Positions 40,450-49,902 of a stretch of 64,000 nucleotides of DNA are shown in pieces. A model generated the notes under the pieces. It had not been told where the DNA came from, ran no database searches, and saw only the letters and a list, made by a program, of their open reading frames with translations. Positions within the stretch are counted from its first letter, which is position 1; each line of letters opens with the position of its first letter. This stretch comes from Hyphomicrobiales bacterium (GTDB lineage Bacteria > Pseudomonadota > Alphaproteobacteria > Rhizobiales > JAJFHR01), in NCBI GenBank assembly GCA_021775475.1, contig JAJFHS010000049.1, positions 62,001 through 126,000 on the forward strand. Direction: 5' to 3'. The translations under genes and the position numbers were made by a program.

Positions 40450-41742
40450 GTGAGTAAACCGATTGTTGCAAAAGGCGCTGGTAGCGTTGAAAAAGCGGTG
40501 CCGGACAGGCCGCTTCAGGTGGAGAGGCAAGGGTCATTTCCGAATAACGACTGCAATTCGACCAACCCCGGTAACAATATTCCAGCGGATAAATCAGGTA
40601 AACCTAACGGCAAATCAGGAAAATCGCGCCGGCGACGACACCCTTCGAAGGCATCAGCCAGCCCGCGTGTCTATGCAGCCCTTGATCTCGGCACCAACAA
40701 TTGCCGTCTGCTGGTTGCCAATCCCAATCGGCACACCGGTTTTCGGGTGATTGATGCCTTTTCGCGCATCGTGCGTCTGGGCGAGGGAATGACGCACTCC
40801 GGCAAGTTAAGCGATGAGGCGGAAGTTCGCGCCATTGCCGCGCTCAAAATATGTACGGATAAAATGATCCAGCGCGGTGTTGAACGTTCGCGTTTGATCG
40901 CAACAGAAGCCTGCAGGATTGCCAAAAACGGTAAACAGTTTATAGACCGGGTAAAAAGTGAAACCGGATTGAATATTGAGATTATTGATCGAAAAACCGA
41001 GGCGCAATTGGCCGTTGCCGGGTGTGCCGCACTATTGTGCCCGCAAAGCCAGCGCGCATTGGTGTTCGATATTGGCGGTGGATCGTCCGAAATCATGTGG
41101 TTGGCGCACAAGGGCTGTGACTATGAAATTTTGAGCTGGACCTCCATCCCTGTCGGCGTGGTCACTTTGGCGGAAAAGTTTGGCGGCATTGAGATAAATC
41201 AGCGCGAATTTACCACCATGATTGAATATGTGGCACCTTATTTGCAAAAATTTGAAGACGAGTTTCAGATTTCCTGCGAACTTAAACGCCATAACGCCCA
41301 TATGCTCGGCACCTCAGGTACGGTGACAACCATCGCCGGTATTCACCTCGATTTGCCGCGCTATGATCGTTCAAAGGTTGATGGTTGCTGGTTGTCAGGC
41401 GAAGACGTGGCCGCAGTAAACAAACGGCTTTTGGGCATGCCGTTTGAAGCGCGCAAGGAGTGTCCTTGTATTGGTGCCGACCGCGCTGATCTAGTGCTGG
41501 CTGGATGTGCTATCCTTGAAGCGGTTCGCCTGCAATGGCCGTGTGAGCGCGTAAGGGTGGCTGATCGCGGGCTGCGTGAAGGTATCCTCACAACCTTGAT
41601 GTGTCAGGATGAAACTTTTGGCATGGATTGTTCGCACCCCAGCGACAATCCCCGTCGCGGACCCTTTCGCCGCCGCCGCAAGCGTTCGAACAGGTCGCAA
41701 AAATCAAATTCTCAATCTGAAAACACTCAAAACAGGTCATAA
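40450..41742 (+). CDS. Ppx/GppA family phosphatase
   Basis: About 430 residues. Start uncertain: GTG 40450 or TTG 40417. A disordered basic N-terminal extension of about 70 residues precedes the ASKHA-type fold: YAALDLGTNNCRLLVANPNR, the Glu-containing EACRIAKN, and VFDIGGGSSEIMWL. The family hydrolyses polyphosphate or pppGpp. The C-terminal HD-like domain of long Ppx is absent; a basic tail (RRRRKRSNRSQK) ends the protein, as in other alphaproteobacterial forms that precede rlmE. Confidence 0.85.
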   Translation: MSKPIVAKGAGSVEKAVPDRPLQVERQGSFPNNDCNSTNPGNNIPADKSGKPNGKSGKSRRRRHPSKASASPRVYAALDLGTNNCRLLVANPNRHTGFRVIDAFSRIVRLGEGMTHSGKLSDEAEVRAIAALKICTDKMIQRGVERSRLIATEACRIAKNGKQFIDRVKSETGLNIEIIDRKTEAQLAVAGCAALLCPQSQRALVFDIGGGSSEIMWLAHKGCDYEILSWTSIPVGVVTLAEKFGGIEINQREFTTMIEYVAPYLQKFEDEFQISCELKRHNAHMLGTSGTVTTIAGIHLDLPRYDRSKVDGCWLSGEDVAAVNKRLLGMPFEARKECPCIGADRADLVLAGCAILEAVRLQWPCERVRVADRGLREGILTTLMCQDETFGMDCSHPSDNPRRGPFRRRRKRSNRSQKSNSQSENTQNRS

Positions 41743-41747
41743 GTTTC

Positions 41748-42455
41748 GTGAACAAAAAAAGACAAAGTGGCGGTGAAGACGGGCCGGGTCGCGGTGCCCG
41801 TGATCTCTCCGTCCGGGTAAAAACCGCCAAATACCGCAAGATTTCCTCAACCAGATGGCTGCAACGCCAGCTTAACGATCCTTACGTGGTGGCGGCCAAA
41901 AGAGACGGCTATCGCTCGCGTGCGGCTTACAAGATCATTGAGATTGATGACGCCCACCAATTGTTTAAACCGGGTGCGCGTGTGGTTGATCTCGGCGCGA
42001 CACCAGGCGGCTGGAGCCAGGTTGCCGCCCAACGCATAGGCGCGCCCGCCAACGGCAAAATCGTCAGTATCGATATTAACGAGATGGAATCCATTGCCGG
42101 TGTGGATTTTATTCAGCTCGATTTTCTCGACGACAATGCCCCCGACATTATCAAGCACGCCATCGGTGGAACAGTAGACGTGGTATTGTCCGATATGGCA
42201 GCCCCGGCCACCGGCCACAAGCGGACCGACCACATCAAAATTATGGCCCTGTGCGAGATCGCACTGGAATTGGCCTATGAGATGTTAACGCCGGGCGGGC
42301 ATTTTTGTGCCAAGGTATTGCAGGGCGGCACGGAAAAGCAATTGCTGACAAAAATGAAGCAGCGCTTTGAAGTGGTCAAACATGTAAAACCCAAAGCCAG
42401 CCGCGCTGACTCGGCCGAAACCTACGTACTCGCCAAGGGTTTTCGCGGGGATTGA
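41748..42455 (+). CDS. rlmE: 23S rRNA 2'-O-methyltransferase RlmE (FtsJ)
   Basis: 235 residues, GTG start 5 bp after the phosphatase stop. Class I methyltransferase with VVDLGATPGGWSQVAAQRIG, catalytic Lys and Asp in RDGYRSRAAYKIIEIDD and VLSDMAAPATGHKRTDH, and Lys in GGHFCAKVLQGG. The K-D-K-E set of RrmJ is visible. It methylates U2552 of 23S rRNA. The ppx/gppA-rlmE pair is common in alphaproteobacteria. Confidence 0.92.
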   Translation: MNKKRQSGGEDGPGRGARDLSVRVKTAKYRKISSTRWLQRQLNDPYVVAAKRDGYRSRAAYKIIEIDDAHQLFKPGARVVDLGATPGGWSQVAAQRIGAPANGKIVSIDINEMESIAGVDFIQLDFLDDNAPDIIKHAIGGTVDVVLSDMAAPATGHKRTDHIKIMALCEIALELAYEMLTPGGHFCAKVLQGGTEKQLLTKMKQRFEVVKHVKPKASRADSAETYVLAKGFRGD

Positions 42456-42523
42456 AAAATGCGTGCTCCTGGTATCAACTTATTTTCAAAGGCTACCGTA
42501 TAAGCAAGACAGAACCCAAGAGC

Positions 42524-43441
42524 ATGAATACATACCCGTTTGCACTCTATGACGCGTTTTCTGATATTCCCTTTGGCGGCAGCCAGGCTGCGGTCATCTT
42601 TGATGCAGCCGCGATTGATGCGGATGTTCGTTTGCAGATCGCAAAAGAGTTTGCCTTGCCCGCCACCTGCTTCGTCAGCGCTTATAGCGAAAATTCAGTC
42701 TCGGCCCGTTTTCAGTCCACCAAGCGTGAATACCCCATGTGCGGTCATGGGACTATTTGTTTGATGACACATATGCTTGAGGCCGGGATATTTGACTGGA
42801 AGGGCAGCGATTGCATTAATGTCAGTCTTGATCTGCCAACCACGAAAACATCTGTTGAAATTTACCGCCGCCGCGATGGCCGCCCTGTGGTGATGCTGGA
42901 TATAAGTGTGCCGGAATTTCGTCAGGACAGGTTTGATAAGAATAAACTGGCAGATCTATTGGGGCTGAGTGAGGAAAGTTTTGACAACAACCTGCCTGTG
43001 GAAACAGCCCGTGGGGACTTTGTTCATTTGATTGTCGCCGTTAAAAACCTTTCGGCCATGCGCTCGATAGTGCCTGATTTTCCCGGGATTAAGGAATTTT
43101 GTGAAAACAACGGGTTTGAAACCATAGCGTGTTTTTGTCTGGGGGCGGAATTGTCAGATCACCATATCCATGTGCGGGATTTTTGCCCGGCGGTGGGCGT
43201 ACCTGAATCAGCCGCTGCTGGAACAACCAATGCCGCCCTGACCAGCTATTTAATTCGCCATGGGCTGGTAAAGGACAACGGACTGGAGAAGATTAATATC
43301 AAAGCCGAACAGGGCCTCGAGATCAAACGACCGAGCTCCATTCTCTCGGTTGTAGTCATGAAAGGCGGTGAAATTTCCCGATTGCAAATCGGTGGTGTTG
43401 CCACCAAAATTGTGGACGGTAACCTGGTCTTGCCTGCCTGA
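42524..43441 (+). CDS. PhzF-family isomerase-like protein
   Basis: 305 residues from ATG 42524 (AAGAG ahead; an in-frame ATG at 42452 overlaps rlmE). PhzF fold: FALYDAFSDIPFGGSQAAVI at the start, RFQSTKREYPMCGHGTICLM with the conserved Gly-His-Gly, and DFCPAVGVPESAAAGTTNAA. The catalytic Glu usually near residue 45 is not obvious (ALPATCFVSAY), so activity is uncertain. Substrate unknown. Confidence 0.8.
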   Translation: MNTYPFALYDAFSDIPFGGSQAAVIFDAAAIDADVRLQIAKEFALPATCFVSAYSENSVSARFQSTKREYPMCGHGTICLMTHMLEAGIFDWKGSDCINVSLDLPTTKTSVEIYRRRDGRPVVMLDISVPEFRQDRFDKNKLADLLGLSEESFDNNLPVETARGDFVHLIVAVKNLSAMRSIVPDFPGIKEFCENNGFETIACFCLGAELSDHHIHVRDFCPAVGVPESAAAGTTNAALTSYLIRHGLVKDNGLEKINIKAEQGLEIKRPSSILSVVVMKGGEISRLQIGGVATKIVDGNLVLPA

Positions 43442-43475
43442 TTTTCCAGAAATTCGAAAACTGCAACCTGGTCGT

Positions 43476-43507
43476 AAAAAAAAGGGTCGCCTGTCAGCGA
43501 CCCTTTT
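43476..43507 (-). terminator. Strong rho-independent terminator
   Basis: AAAGGGTCGC (43481-43490), CTGTCA loop, GCGACCCTTT (43497-43506). The minus strand gets a run of eight T after the stem; the plus strand gets TTTT. It ends the tiny minus-strand gene at 43546 and probably also the PhzF gene. Confidence 0.85.
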
Positions 43508-43545
43508 CAGAGCTATGTAAGTCTCAGGACTCACCTAAGCCGGAG

Positions 43546-43626
43546 TTAGAGGAAAAGCGAAGATTGCTCCGTTAAACCCCAATTTTCTCCAAAGTCCTCA
43601 AGCCTCACAAAAATCTCAATAGACAT
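43546..43626 (-). CDS. 26-residue peptide with near-perfect Shine-Dalgarno
   Basis: ATG 43626, preceded by AAAGGGGGTGATCC, which is the 16S 3'-end complement with one change. The peptide begins MSIEIFVRLEDFGENWG and ends in a hydrophobic SLFL; a strong terminator follows 39 bp later. A plausible promoter on this strand (TTGCCC-N17-CATAGT) lies about 30 bp upstream. The frame extends to 43746, but the ribosome site favours the short form. No family recognised; possibilities are a peptide-natural-product precursor, a small regulatory peptide or a leader. Confidence 0.5.
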   Translation of the reverse strand: MSIEIFVRLEDFGENWGLTEQSSLFL

Positions 43627-43843
43627 CGGATCACCCCCTTTCGCTGGTTGAACATAGAGTGCACTATGGCGGTGTTCGCGCACATGGGCAAGTGTATTGC
43701 ATTTTTCCTGATTTATCGCAGTCGTACTACACGATACAGAACTCATAAATCGACAATGTCAGAACTCAAAGCCAGTGCCTCATTTGAGGTCTGGTTGCAA
43801 ATTCTATTCCATCAGGTAAGCTGCTGGCTTTGGGAGCAAGAAT

Positions 43844-44482
43844 ATGTCCATGAATGATGATTTGGCAGACGTTGAAAGTGAAATTATCCGTCGTCGCGGT
43901 GAGGATATACGATCATTGTTTGATGCTCAGATACAAGCTGCTAAGGCCCATCTGACCATGGCTCAGGGTCTTTCAGTCGGCGATGCAGCTCCGCAATTTT
44001 CTCTTGAGGCAACGGGAGGGAAATTAATTACATTGCACGAAGCGTTGTGTCACGGCCCTGTAATCCTGACATTCTACCGTGGCAGCTGGTGCAATTTCTG
44101 CAATATGGCCCTGAAAGTCTGGCAAGGCTACTTGCCTGATATTTTGGCAAAGGGTGCCGCTCTTTACGCCATCTCCCCTGAAAAACCGGAGAAGGGCCTT
44201 GATTTTAAACAAGCTGCGGGATTGGATTATGAACTTCTGTGTGATGTCGACAATACAGTTGGAGACGCTTATGGCCTTACCTATGAGCTGCCACAATTAG
44301 TGCAGGAGAAGCTGGCCGATTTTGGCACCAATGTCGGGGTGTGGAATGGTAACGGAAAATGGGAGGTATCGGTGACCGCTACTTTTGTAGTGGGACAAAA
44401 TCGGCGTATTAAGATAGCAGATTGTGGCCCGGATTATAGACAAAGGTTAGATCCGAAAATTGCAATATCAGCGCTGGTATAA
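43844..44482 (+). CDS. Peroxiredoxin-like (AhpC/TSA) protein
   Basis: 212 residues. Thioredoxin fold with VILTFYRGSWCNFCNMALKV, a CxxC active site in the place of the peroxidatic Cys. N-terminal helical extension of about 45 residues, then DAAPQFSLEATGGKLITLHE. The RGxWCxxC form is typical of peroxiredoxin-like family proteins. Cytosolic peroxide or disulfide reductase. Stand-alone gene. Confidence 0.85.
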   Translation: MSMNDDLADVESEIIRRRGEDIRSLFDAQIQAAKAHLTMAQGLSVGDAAPQFSLEATGGKLITLHEALCHGPVILTFYRGSWCNFCNMALKVWQGYLPDILAKGAALYAISPEKPEKGLDFKQAAGLDYELLCDVDNTVGDAYGLTYELPQLVQEKLADFGTNVGVWNGNGKWEVSVTATFVVGQNRRIKIADCGPDYRQRLDPKIAISALV

Positions 44483-44570
44483 CCATGCAAACTGACTCGC
44501 ATTGGTGTTGTATCATGTAATGTGATATCGACATTTGTGGCATGAGTCTAACCATTGAAGGCCGCCGAAT

Positions 44571-45320
44571 ATGCAGGAATTTGAAGTCGAAATCACCACG
44601 GACGATGGCATCATGGATGCCTTTGTCTGCCACCCCGAAGAAGGCGGACCGTTCCCGGCAATCATCATGTATATGGACGCACCGGGCATTCGCGAAGAAT
44701 TGCGTGATATGGTCCGACGCATTGCCACCGTGGGTTATTATGTCATTTTACCCAACCTCTATTATCGCACCGGGCGCGAGGGGAATTACGGCTTTGATCT
44801 GGCCCGCATCAGAAGTGATGACGCGCACCTTCAAAACATGTTCAAGATCATGAACGAAACCACCAACGAGCGCGTGGTTGCCGATACAAAGCCCATGTTG
44901 GATTTTATTGCAGGTGATGCCGCAGCAGCGCCGGGCAAGGTGGGGTGTGTCGGCTATTGCATGAGTGGGCGCATTGTCATGTCTGTGGCCGCAAGCTACC
45001 CGCAAAATTTCGCCGCCATAGCCTCTTATTACGGCGTTGGCATTATGACCGAAGAGGAAAATTCACCCCATCTTTCCGCCCATAAAATCACCGGTGAGGT
45101 CTATCTGGCGTTTGCCCAAACCGACGTCTACGTGCCGGAACCTTTGCTCAAGGCCATCCCCGCAGCGCTCGATAAAGCAGGAATTAATTACCGCATGGAA
45201 ATCTACCCCGGCACCGACCACGGCTTTGCCTTCCCCCAACGCCCGGCCTACAACAAAGCCGCCGGTGAACGCCACTGGGAGCGCATGTTTGCCTTGTTTG
45301 CAAGAAACCTGAAATCTTAA
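44571..45320 (+). CDS. Dienelactone hydrolase family protein
   Basis: 249 residues. Alpha/beta-hydrolase with nucleophile Cys in VGCVGYCMSGRIVMS (GxCxG), Asp in FAQTDVYVP and His in GTDHGFAFPQRPAYN. These three make the DLH triad. The family opens lactone rings of aromatic degradation intermediates, but many members act on other esters. The stop overlaps the end of the convergent sulfatase gene by 4 bp. Confidence 0.9.
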   Translation: MQEFEVEITTDDGIMDAFVCHPEEGGPFPAIIMYMDAPGIREELRDMVRRIATVGYYVILPNLYYRTGREGNYGFDLARIRSDDAHLQNMFKIMNETTNERVVADTKPMLDFIAGDAAAAPGKVGCVGYCMSGRIVMSVAASYPQNFAAIASYYGVGIMTEEENSPHLSAHKITGEVYLAFAQTDVYVPEPLLKAIPAALDKAGINYRMEIYPGTDHGFAFPQRPAYNKAAGERHWERMFALFARNLKS

Positions 45321-46804
45321 AACTGCCGCCCAAAGTCAGGTTCCCAATCCGACCCCCAGGCTTCTTTCCAGAACCATGGTTTGTCGGAGTTTGATTTGGT
45401 GGTGCCGCCGTGCCACAGGTCATAGCGTTCATCGCTGTGCTGGCTGAAAAAACTCTCTATGCGCTCGGACAATTCTGTAGCAATTTCAGAAAAATCGGCG
45501 TCATTAATGAGGTTTTTCTTCTCCATTGGATCATTTTCAAGATCATAAAGCTCGTCTTCCAGCGGGTGGGCGGCGTTGGTCCTGAAGCGTTTCATATAGA
45601 GCCATTTGGCGGTGCGGATGGTCCGGGTTTCTTCCTGCTCCATGAAAACCGCATCGCGCCACTTGGTGGGCTTGCCTTTGAGGTAAGGTGAAAAATTCTG
45701 TGAATCTGAATTGCCGTTGAGGTTTTGGGAAGCAATGCCGATATAATCCAGCAGCGTTGCAAACAGGTCCAGTTGACTGACCAGTTCATCGCATATCTGC
45801 GCCGGTTCAATGTGGGCGGGCCGCGAAGCAATCAGCGGTACATTAAAGGCAGCGCGGTGCATATTGGCAGGCCAGGTTGCCTGACCATGCCCCCAGAACC
45901 CATTGTGGCCAAGCGAATAGCCATGATCAGCTGTATAGATCACCAGGGTTTCTTCTCCAAGATCATTTCCTTCCAGAGCGCGCATGATGCGCCCGACACC
46001 ATCATCGACCATCGACATCTGCGAGTAATAATTACGCATGGTTTCGAGATCATTGGGCATGCGCAAATGTGCGGTATAATCAATGCCGCCGCCGCTTTCG
46101 CCCATGCGTTGCAAAAACCTGTCGATGACTTTTTTGTTGAGCCCTTCGCGCGGCACATTGAGCATCATGGTTTCTTCATAGAGATCGGCAAAGCGGTTAT
46201 TGGAGGGGCCTTTTATTGCTGGCCAGTGGCCATAAGGCGCATTGTACGGCACGAATAAAAAGAACGGCTCATCTCCATTGCGATCATAGCTTTGCAAAAA
46301 CTCAACCGATTTGTCGGTGAAATAATCGACACTGTGGCCTTCGAAGACATAGCGCTCGTCATTGTCGATAAAGGTGTTGTTGTTGAAATCGATAGTGTGG
46401 CCATGGGGAAAAGTTACCCAGTGATCAAAACCATTTTGCGGCTCAAACGGCACGCCCAAGTGATATTTTCCAATTAACGCAGTGAGATAGCCATGTTGTT
46501 TGAGAATGGTTGGAAAGCTTTTGTATTCACCAATGGCGTTCCATTTATCAGGCCAGCTCTCCATAATGCGATCATCAAGCCAAGTGTGAATGCCATGCTG
46601 GCTCGGCATCAACCCGGTCAACACTGACGCCCGGCACGGTGAACACATGGCGTTGACGCAAAAAGCGTTGTCAAAGCGCACGCCTGTGGCTGCCATCTGG
46701 TCAATGTGTGGCGTGTGAATTTCATCATTGCCATAACACCCCAGCAATTCAGCCGGTTGGTTATCACTCATGAACATGAGAATATTGGGACGTTTTGTCG
46801 ACAT
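45317..46804 (-). CDS. Sulfatase (arylsulfatase/choline-sulfatase type)
   Basis: 495 residues. The formylglycine motif is intact: NAMCSPCRASVLTGLMPSQH (C-x-P-x-R), with metal ligands in LMFMSDNQ and YTADHGYSLGHNGFWGHG. No signal peptide, so cytosolic; a maturase would be needed elsewhere to make formylglycine. The substrate is not known. A cysteine-hydrolase gene lies divergently 100 bp away. Confidence 0.9.
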   Translation of the reverse strand: MSTKRPNILMFMSDNQPAELLGCYGNDEIHTPHIDQMAATGVRFDNAFCVNAMCSPCRASVLTGLMPSQHGIHTWLDDRIMESWPDKWNAIGEYKSFPTILKQHGYLTALIGKYHLGVPFEPQNGFDHWVTFPHGHTIDFNNNTFIDNDERYVFEGHSVDYFTDKSVEFLQSYDRNGDEPFFLFVPYNAPYGHWPAIKGPSNNRFADLYEETMMLNVPREGLNKKVIDRFLQRMGESGGGIDYTAHLRMPNDLETMRNYYSQMSMVDDGVGRIMRALEGNDLGEETLVIYTADHGYSLGHNGFWGHGQATWPANMHRAAFNVPLIASRPAHIEPAQICDELVSQLDLFATLLDYIGIASQNLNGNSDSQNFSPYLKGKPTKWRDAVFMEQEETRTIRTAKWLYMKRFRTNAAHPLEDELYDLENDPMEKKNLINDADFSEIATELSERIESFFSQHSDERYDLWHGGTTKSNSDKPWFWKEAWGSDWEPDFGRQF

Positions 46805-46904
46805 GGTGTGAAAATAGCCTGATTGTAATTTCTTTGATAGTGTGGCTCACCCTACCATCAAATGCCCGTCGATGCCGGAATTATATACAACGAGAGAGGC
46901 TGCA

Positions 46905-47468
46905 ATGGATCTGTCAAAAACCGCATTGCTTGTTATTGATGTGCAGATGGCTTTTGTCCATCGCGACGAGAAAAACGAACCGCGCAGCGCACCTGAAGCC
47001 GAGGGAAATATTGCCCGACTATTGAGTGTTTTTCGTCAAAACGCCATCAATATCATCCATATACACCATCATTCCAGAGTTGAAGGGTCTCCCTTTACTG
47101 CCGGTCTTCCCGGCGCTGCTGTTCAGGAATTTGTGGCCCCCGCGGAAGGTGAGGCGGTCTATATCAAACACGTCAACAGCTCCTTCATCGATACCACGCT
47201 GGAAAAGGACTTGCGGAGCCACGGCATAGAACATCTGGTCCTGTGCGGGGCCACCGCCAATCACTGCGTTGAAACTACAACGCGCATGGCCGGTAATCTG
47301 GGCTTTGATACCTACTATGTCAGTGATGGTGTCTGGGCTTACGGCATGATCGGGCCTGATGGCAAATCACACAACCCCGAGGACGTGCATTCCATGACGC
47401 TGAGCAATATGCAGGGTGAATTTGCCACTGTGGTTACAACACAGGAAATTCTTGCACAGATGCGCTGA
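46905..47468 (+). CDS. Cysteine hydrolase (isochorismatase-like)
   Basis: 187 residues from ATG 46905 (GAGAGG six bases before). TALLVIDVQMAFVHRDE holds the catalytic Asp, KHVNSSFIDT the Lys, and LCGATANHCVETTTRMAG the nucleophile Cys of the isochorismatase/nicotinamidase triad. Hydrolyses amide or enol-ether bonds of small molecules; substrate unknown. Convergent with the following alpha/beta-hydrolase. Confidence 0.88.
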   Translation: MDLSKTALLVIDVQMAFVHRDEKNEPRSAPEAEGNIARLLSVFRQNAINIIHIHHHSRVEGSPFTAGLPGAAVQEFVAPAEGEAVYIKHVNSSFIDTTLEKDLRSHGIEHLVLCGATANHCVETTTRMAGNLGFDTYYVSDGVWAYGMIGPDGKSHNPEDVHSMTLSNMQGEFATVVTTQEILAQMR

Positions 47469-47470
47469 TC

Positions 47471-48292
47471 TTAATCTTCTATAATCTTCTGTATCAACGG
47501 ACTTTTTGAATTCTGCATCTCGTCGAGAATTGTAAAATGGTTGGCACCATCTATCGTCAATGTTTCGGTCTCAACTCCCTGAGCATTCCAGAACCGCGCC
47601 AGGGCAGTGGCCTGGCGATGGAATTCGTGGCTTTCAAACTCACCCACCGCAGCAATAAACCTGACGGCGGATTTGGCCACCGGGCGAAACAGCGGGCTGG
47701 CCAGACGGGCTTCTTCTTTTGACAGCTTTAATGCATCATTCTTGGTTGTGCCACGCAAGGGAGCCAGATCATAAATGCCGCCCAGAGCACAGCCTTTGGT
47801 AATCAGATCATCAGGCAAGCCGGGGTGACAGGACCAGTCGGTGGAAACCAAACAGGCCGCTAGATGACCGCCGGCAGAATGGCCGAAAACGACAGGTTTT
47901 TTGTTGTATTTTTCCCAGATTTTACCGGCACATTTTCGCATTTGAGAAATGATTTTCGGGATCGATGTATCCGGGCACAGATCGTAGGAGGGGATGACAA
48001 CCGAATAGCCATTTGCATTCAGCCCCTTGGCCACGTGCGAAAACATTTTACGATCACGCGCCTGCCAGTATCCGCCATGGATAAACAGAGCTATCGGCGT
48101 GTCGTCACTGAGGTTTTCGGGGTGAAAAAGATCGTATTTATTACGCTCCGATGGGCCGTAGGCAATGTCGAGTTCTACATTCTTGTTGCCACGATATTCT
48201 TCAGCCTGCTGCACCCAGGATGCCTGGATTTTCGCATGCTCAGGAACACGCAGTCGATCATTGTATTGTTTCTCATAAGCAGCTAGCGCCAT
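47471..48292 (-). CDS. Alpha/beta hydrolase (kynurenine formamidase-like)
   Basis: 273 residues. The oxyanion motif HGGYW (IALFIHGGYWQARD) and nucleophile elbow VVFGHSAGGHLAA are those of arylformamidases and related carboxylesterases. Asp and His are in AVGEFESHEFHRQ (less clear) and GANHFTILDEM. Probably cleaves an N-formyl or ester bond in a small aromatic compound. No other tryptophan-degradation gene is nearby, so a different substrate is possible. Confidence 0.83.
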   Translation of the reverse strand: MALAAYEKQYNDRLRVPEHAKIQASWVQQAEEYRGNKNVELDIAYGPSERNKYDLFHPENLSDDTPIALFIHGGYWQARDRKMFSHVAKGLNANGYSVVIPSYDLCPDTSIPKIISQMRKCAGKIWEKYNKKPVVFGHSAGGHLAACLVSTDWSCHPGLPDDLITKGCALGGIYDLAPLRGTTKNDALKLSKEEARLASPLFRPVAKSAVRFIAAVGEFESHEFHRQATALARFWNAQGVETETLTIDGANHFTILDEMQNSKSPLIQKIIED

Positions 48293-48457
48293 GACACTGT
48301 TTCCCCTTGATCATGGGTGGCGATACTATCATGGCAATTGTACAGAAAAACCATAGATAAATATCTACAAAACCGGGCCTTTGAACCGTTTCCCAAATTT
48401 ACAGTTTATCATTACAGGAAAATTTAAAGTAGTCACGGAAAAATGGCGTAAAATCCA

Positions 48458-49558
48458 CTATCCACCAGTAACACTCATATGACGCGACACCGCCGGGGCT
48501 TTGCTGTCACGATCAATGATAAAGTCATGGCCTTTGGGCTTGCGTAAAATGGCTTCGTCGATTGCCGCATAAAGCGGGCCGTTGCTTGGTGACGAACGCA
48601 ACGGTGCACGCAAATCAGCGGCATCTTCCTGGCCCAGACACATGTACAGCGTTCCCGTACACGTCACGCGCACCCGGTTGCAGCTTTCGCAAAAATTATG
48701 CGACATCGGTGTAATAAATCCGATACGTCCGCCGGTTTCCTTGATTTCCATGTATCGTGCCGGGCCACCGGTCTTGTAAGGGATATCTTCAAGCGTCCAT
48801 TTTTCCCTTAATTGCGCACGTACCTCGGACAACGGCAGGTATTGATCGGTTCTGTCTTCGTCAATCTCGCCCAGCGGCATGGTTTCAATCAATGTCAGAT
48901 CCATACCGCGACCATGGGTCCAGCGGATCATTTCATCAATCTCGTCATCATTGACACCTTTCAGCGCCACTGCATTGATTTTGACTTTGAGACCGGCAGC
49001 TATTGCAGCGTCAATACCGGCATTGACTTTTTCCAGCGAGCCCCAGCGGGTGATGGCCTTGAATTTGTCAGGATCAATTGTGTCTACCGAGACGTTGATG
49101 CGACGCATTCCAAGATCAAAAAGCTGGTCGGCAAAGCGCGTCAGCTGGCTGCCATTTGTGGTCATCGTCAACTCTTCAAGCGCACCGGATTTAAGGTGGC
49201 GGGACAGCGACTTGATCAGTGACATCAAGTTCTTGCGCACCAAAGGCTCACCGCCGGTAAGTCTCAGTCTTTTAACGCCTTTATCGATAAAGGCCGAGCA
49301 CAGCCGGTCGAGCTCCTCCAGCGTCAGCAGCTCGCGCTTGGGCAGAAACGTCATGTTCTCGGACATGCAGTAAACACATCTGAAATCACACCTGTCCGTG
49401 ACCGAGACCCGCAGGTAGTTGACGGCCCGACCAAACGGGTCAATCATCTCGGAGCTTGTGTTTCCGCCTTGGGAAACGGCGGTATCTTCCGGTGGTAATA
49501 AACTATTCAATTTTGCGTCCCCGTCTTCAGGCTGTGTTGGTTTTTGTGCACATAGCAC
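48458..49558 (-). CDS. moaA: GTP 3',8-cyclase MoaA
   Basis: 366 residues from ATG 49558 (AAAGGG upstream; ATG 49444 would give the shorter usual N-terminus). Radical-SAM cluster [19 protein letters not shown] (CxxxCxxC), the second cluster in [15 protein letters not shown] and further on [13 protein letters not shown], and the C-terminal Gly-Gly (MSVTGG) required for activity. First step of molybdenum cofactor synthesis. It faces away from the formate dehydrogenase operon, which needs this cofactor. Confidence 0.95.
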   Translation of the reverse strand: MLCAQKPTQPEDGDAKLNSLLPPEDTAVSQGGNTSSEMIDPFGRAVNYLRVSVTDRCDFRCVYCMSENMTFLPKRELLTLEELDRLCSAFIDKGVKRLRLTGGEPLVRKNLMSLIKSLSRHLKSGALEELTMTTNGSQLTRFADQLFDLGMRRINVSVDTIDPDKFKAITRWGSLEKVNAGIDAAIAAGLKVKINAVALKGVNDDEIDEMIRWTHGRGMDLTLIETMPLGEIDEDRTDQYLPLSEVRAQLREKWTLEDIPYKTGGPARYMEIKETGGRIGFITPMSHNFCESCNRVRVTCTGTLYMCLGQEDAADLRAPLRSSPSNGPLYAAIDEAILRKPKGHDFIIDRDSKAPAVSRHMSVTGG

Positions 49559-49902
49559 GCCCTTTTCACCAGCCTTTGTCTGGATATTAAATACAGTTTG
49601 CCACAGAAACCGAAAATATCAAAGCGGGCAAGGGCACATACAACACCATACGACATCGCGGCCGGGGAAAAACATAGATTTAAAGCGGAAAACACCGTCA
49701 GCCTTTTTTATTTTGGCAGGAAGAAATTTCACCTAGTGGAAACACTACTGCAGAAGTAGGGTTTTGAGTTGCAGTTCAGTGGCGGCTACACTAGACTTGC
49801 TTTTGAATCAATTTTACAGTCGGGCGCAAAGAATGTCGGCCGCACGAAATTGATTGCAGGCAATCCCACCGTTGGTAAAAAATGCAGGTGGCAGGGAAAA
49901 AA
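49559..49902. other. Divergent intergenic region between moaA and the formate dehydrogenase operon
   Basis: 344 bp without a gene. It should hold promoters for both directions. Three overlapping short hairpins at 49733-49794 could form alternative structures. I found no clear FNR or ModE box. Confidence 0.4.

Noticed and set aside
41847-42233. Minus-strand ORF under rlmE
   Set aside because: Complete overlap with a well-supported gene and no recognisable protein features.
43627-43640. Piece of 16S rRNA (GGATCACCCCCTTT resembles the 16S 3' end)
   Set aside because: No neighbouring rRNA sequence; it is explained as the complement of a near-ideal Shine-Dalgarno for the tiny minus-strand gene.
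49559-49902. Molybdenum cofactor riboswitch before moaA
   Set aside because: Short hairpins exist but I cannot match the known consensus, and they lie on the side of the formate dehydrogenase operon.
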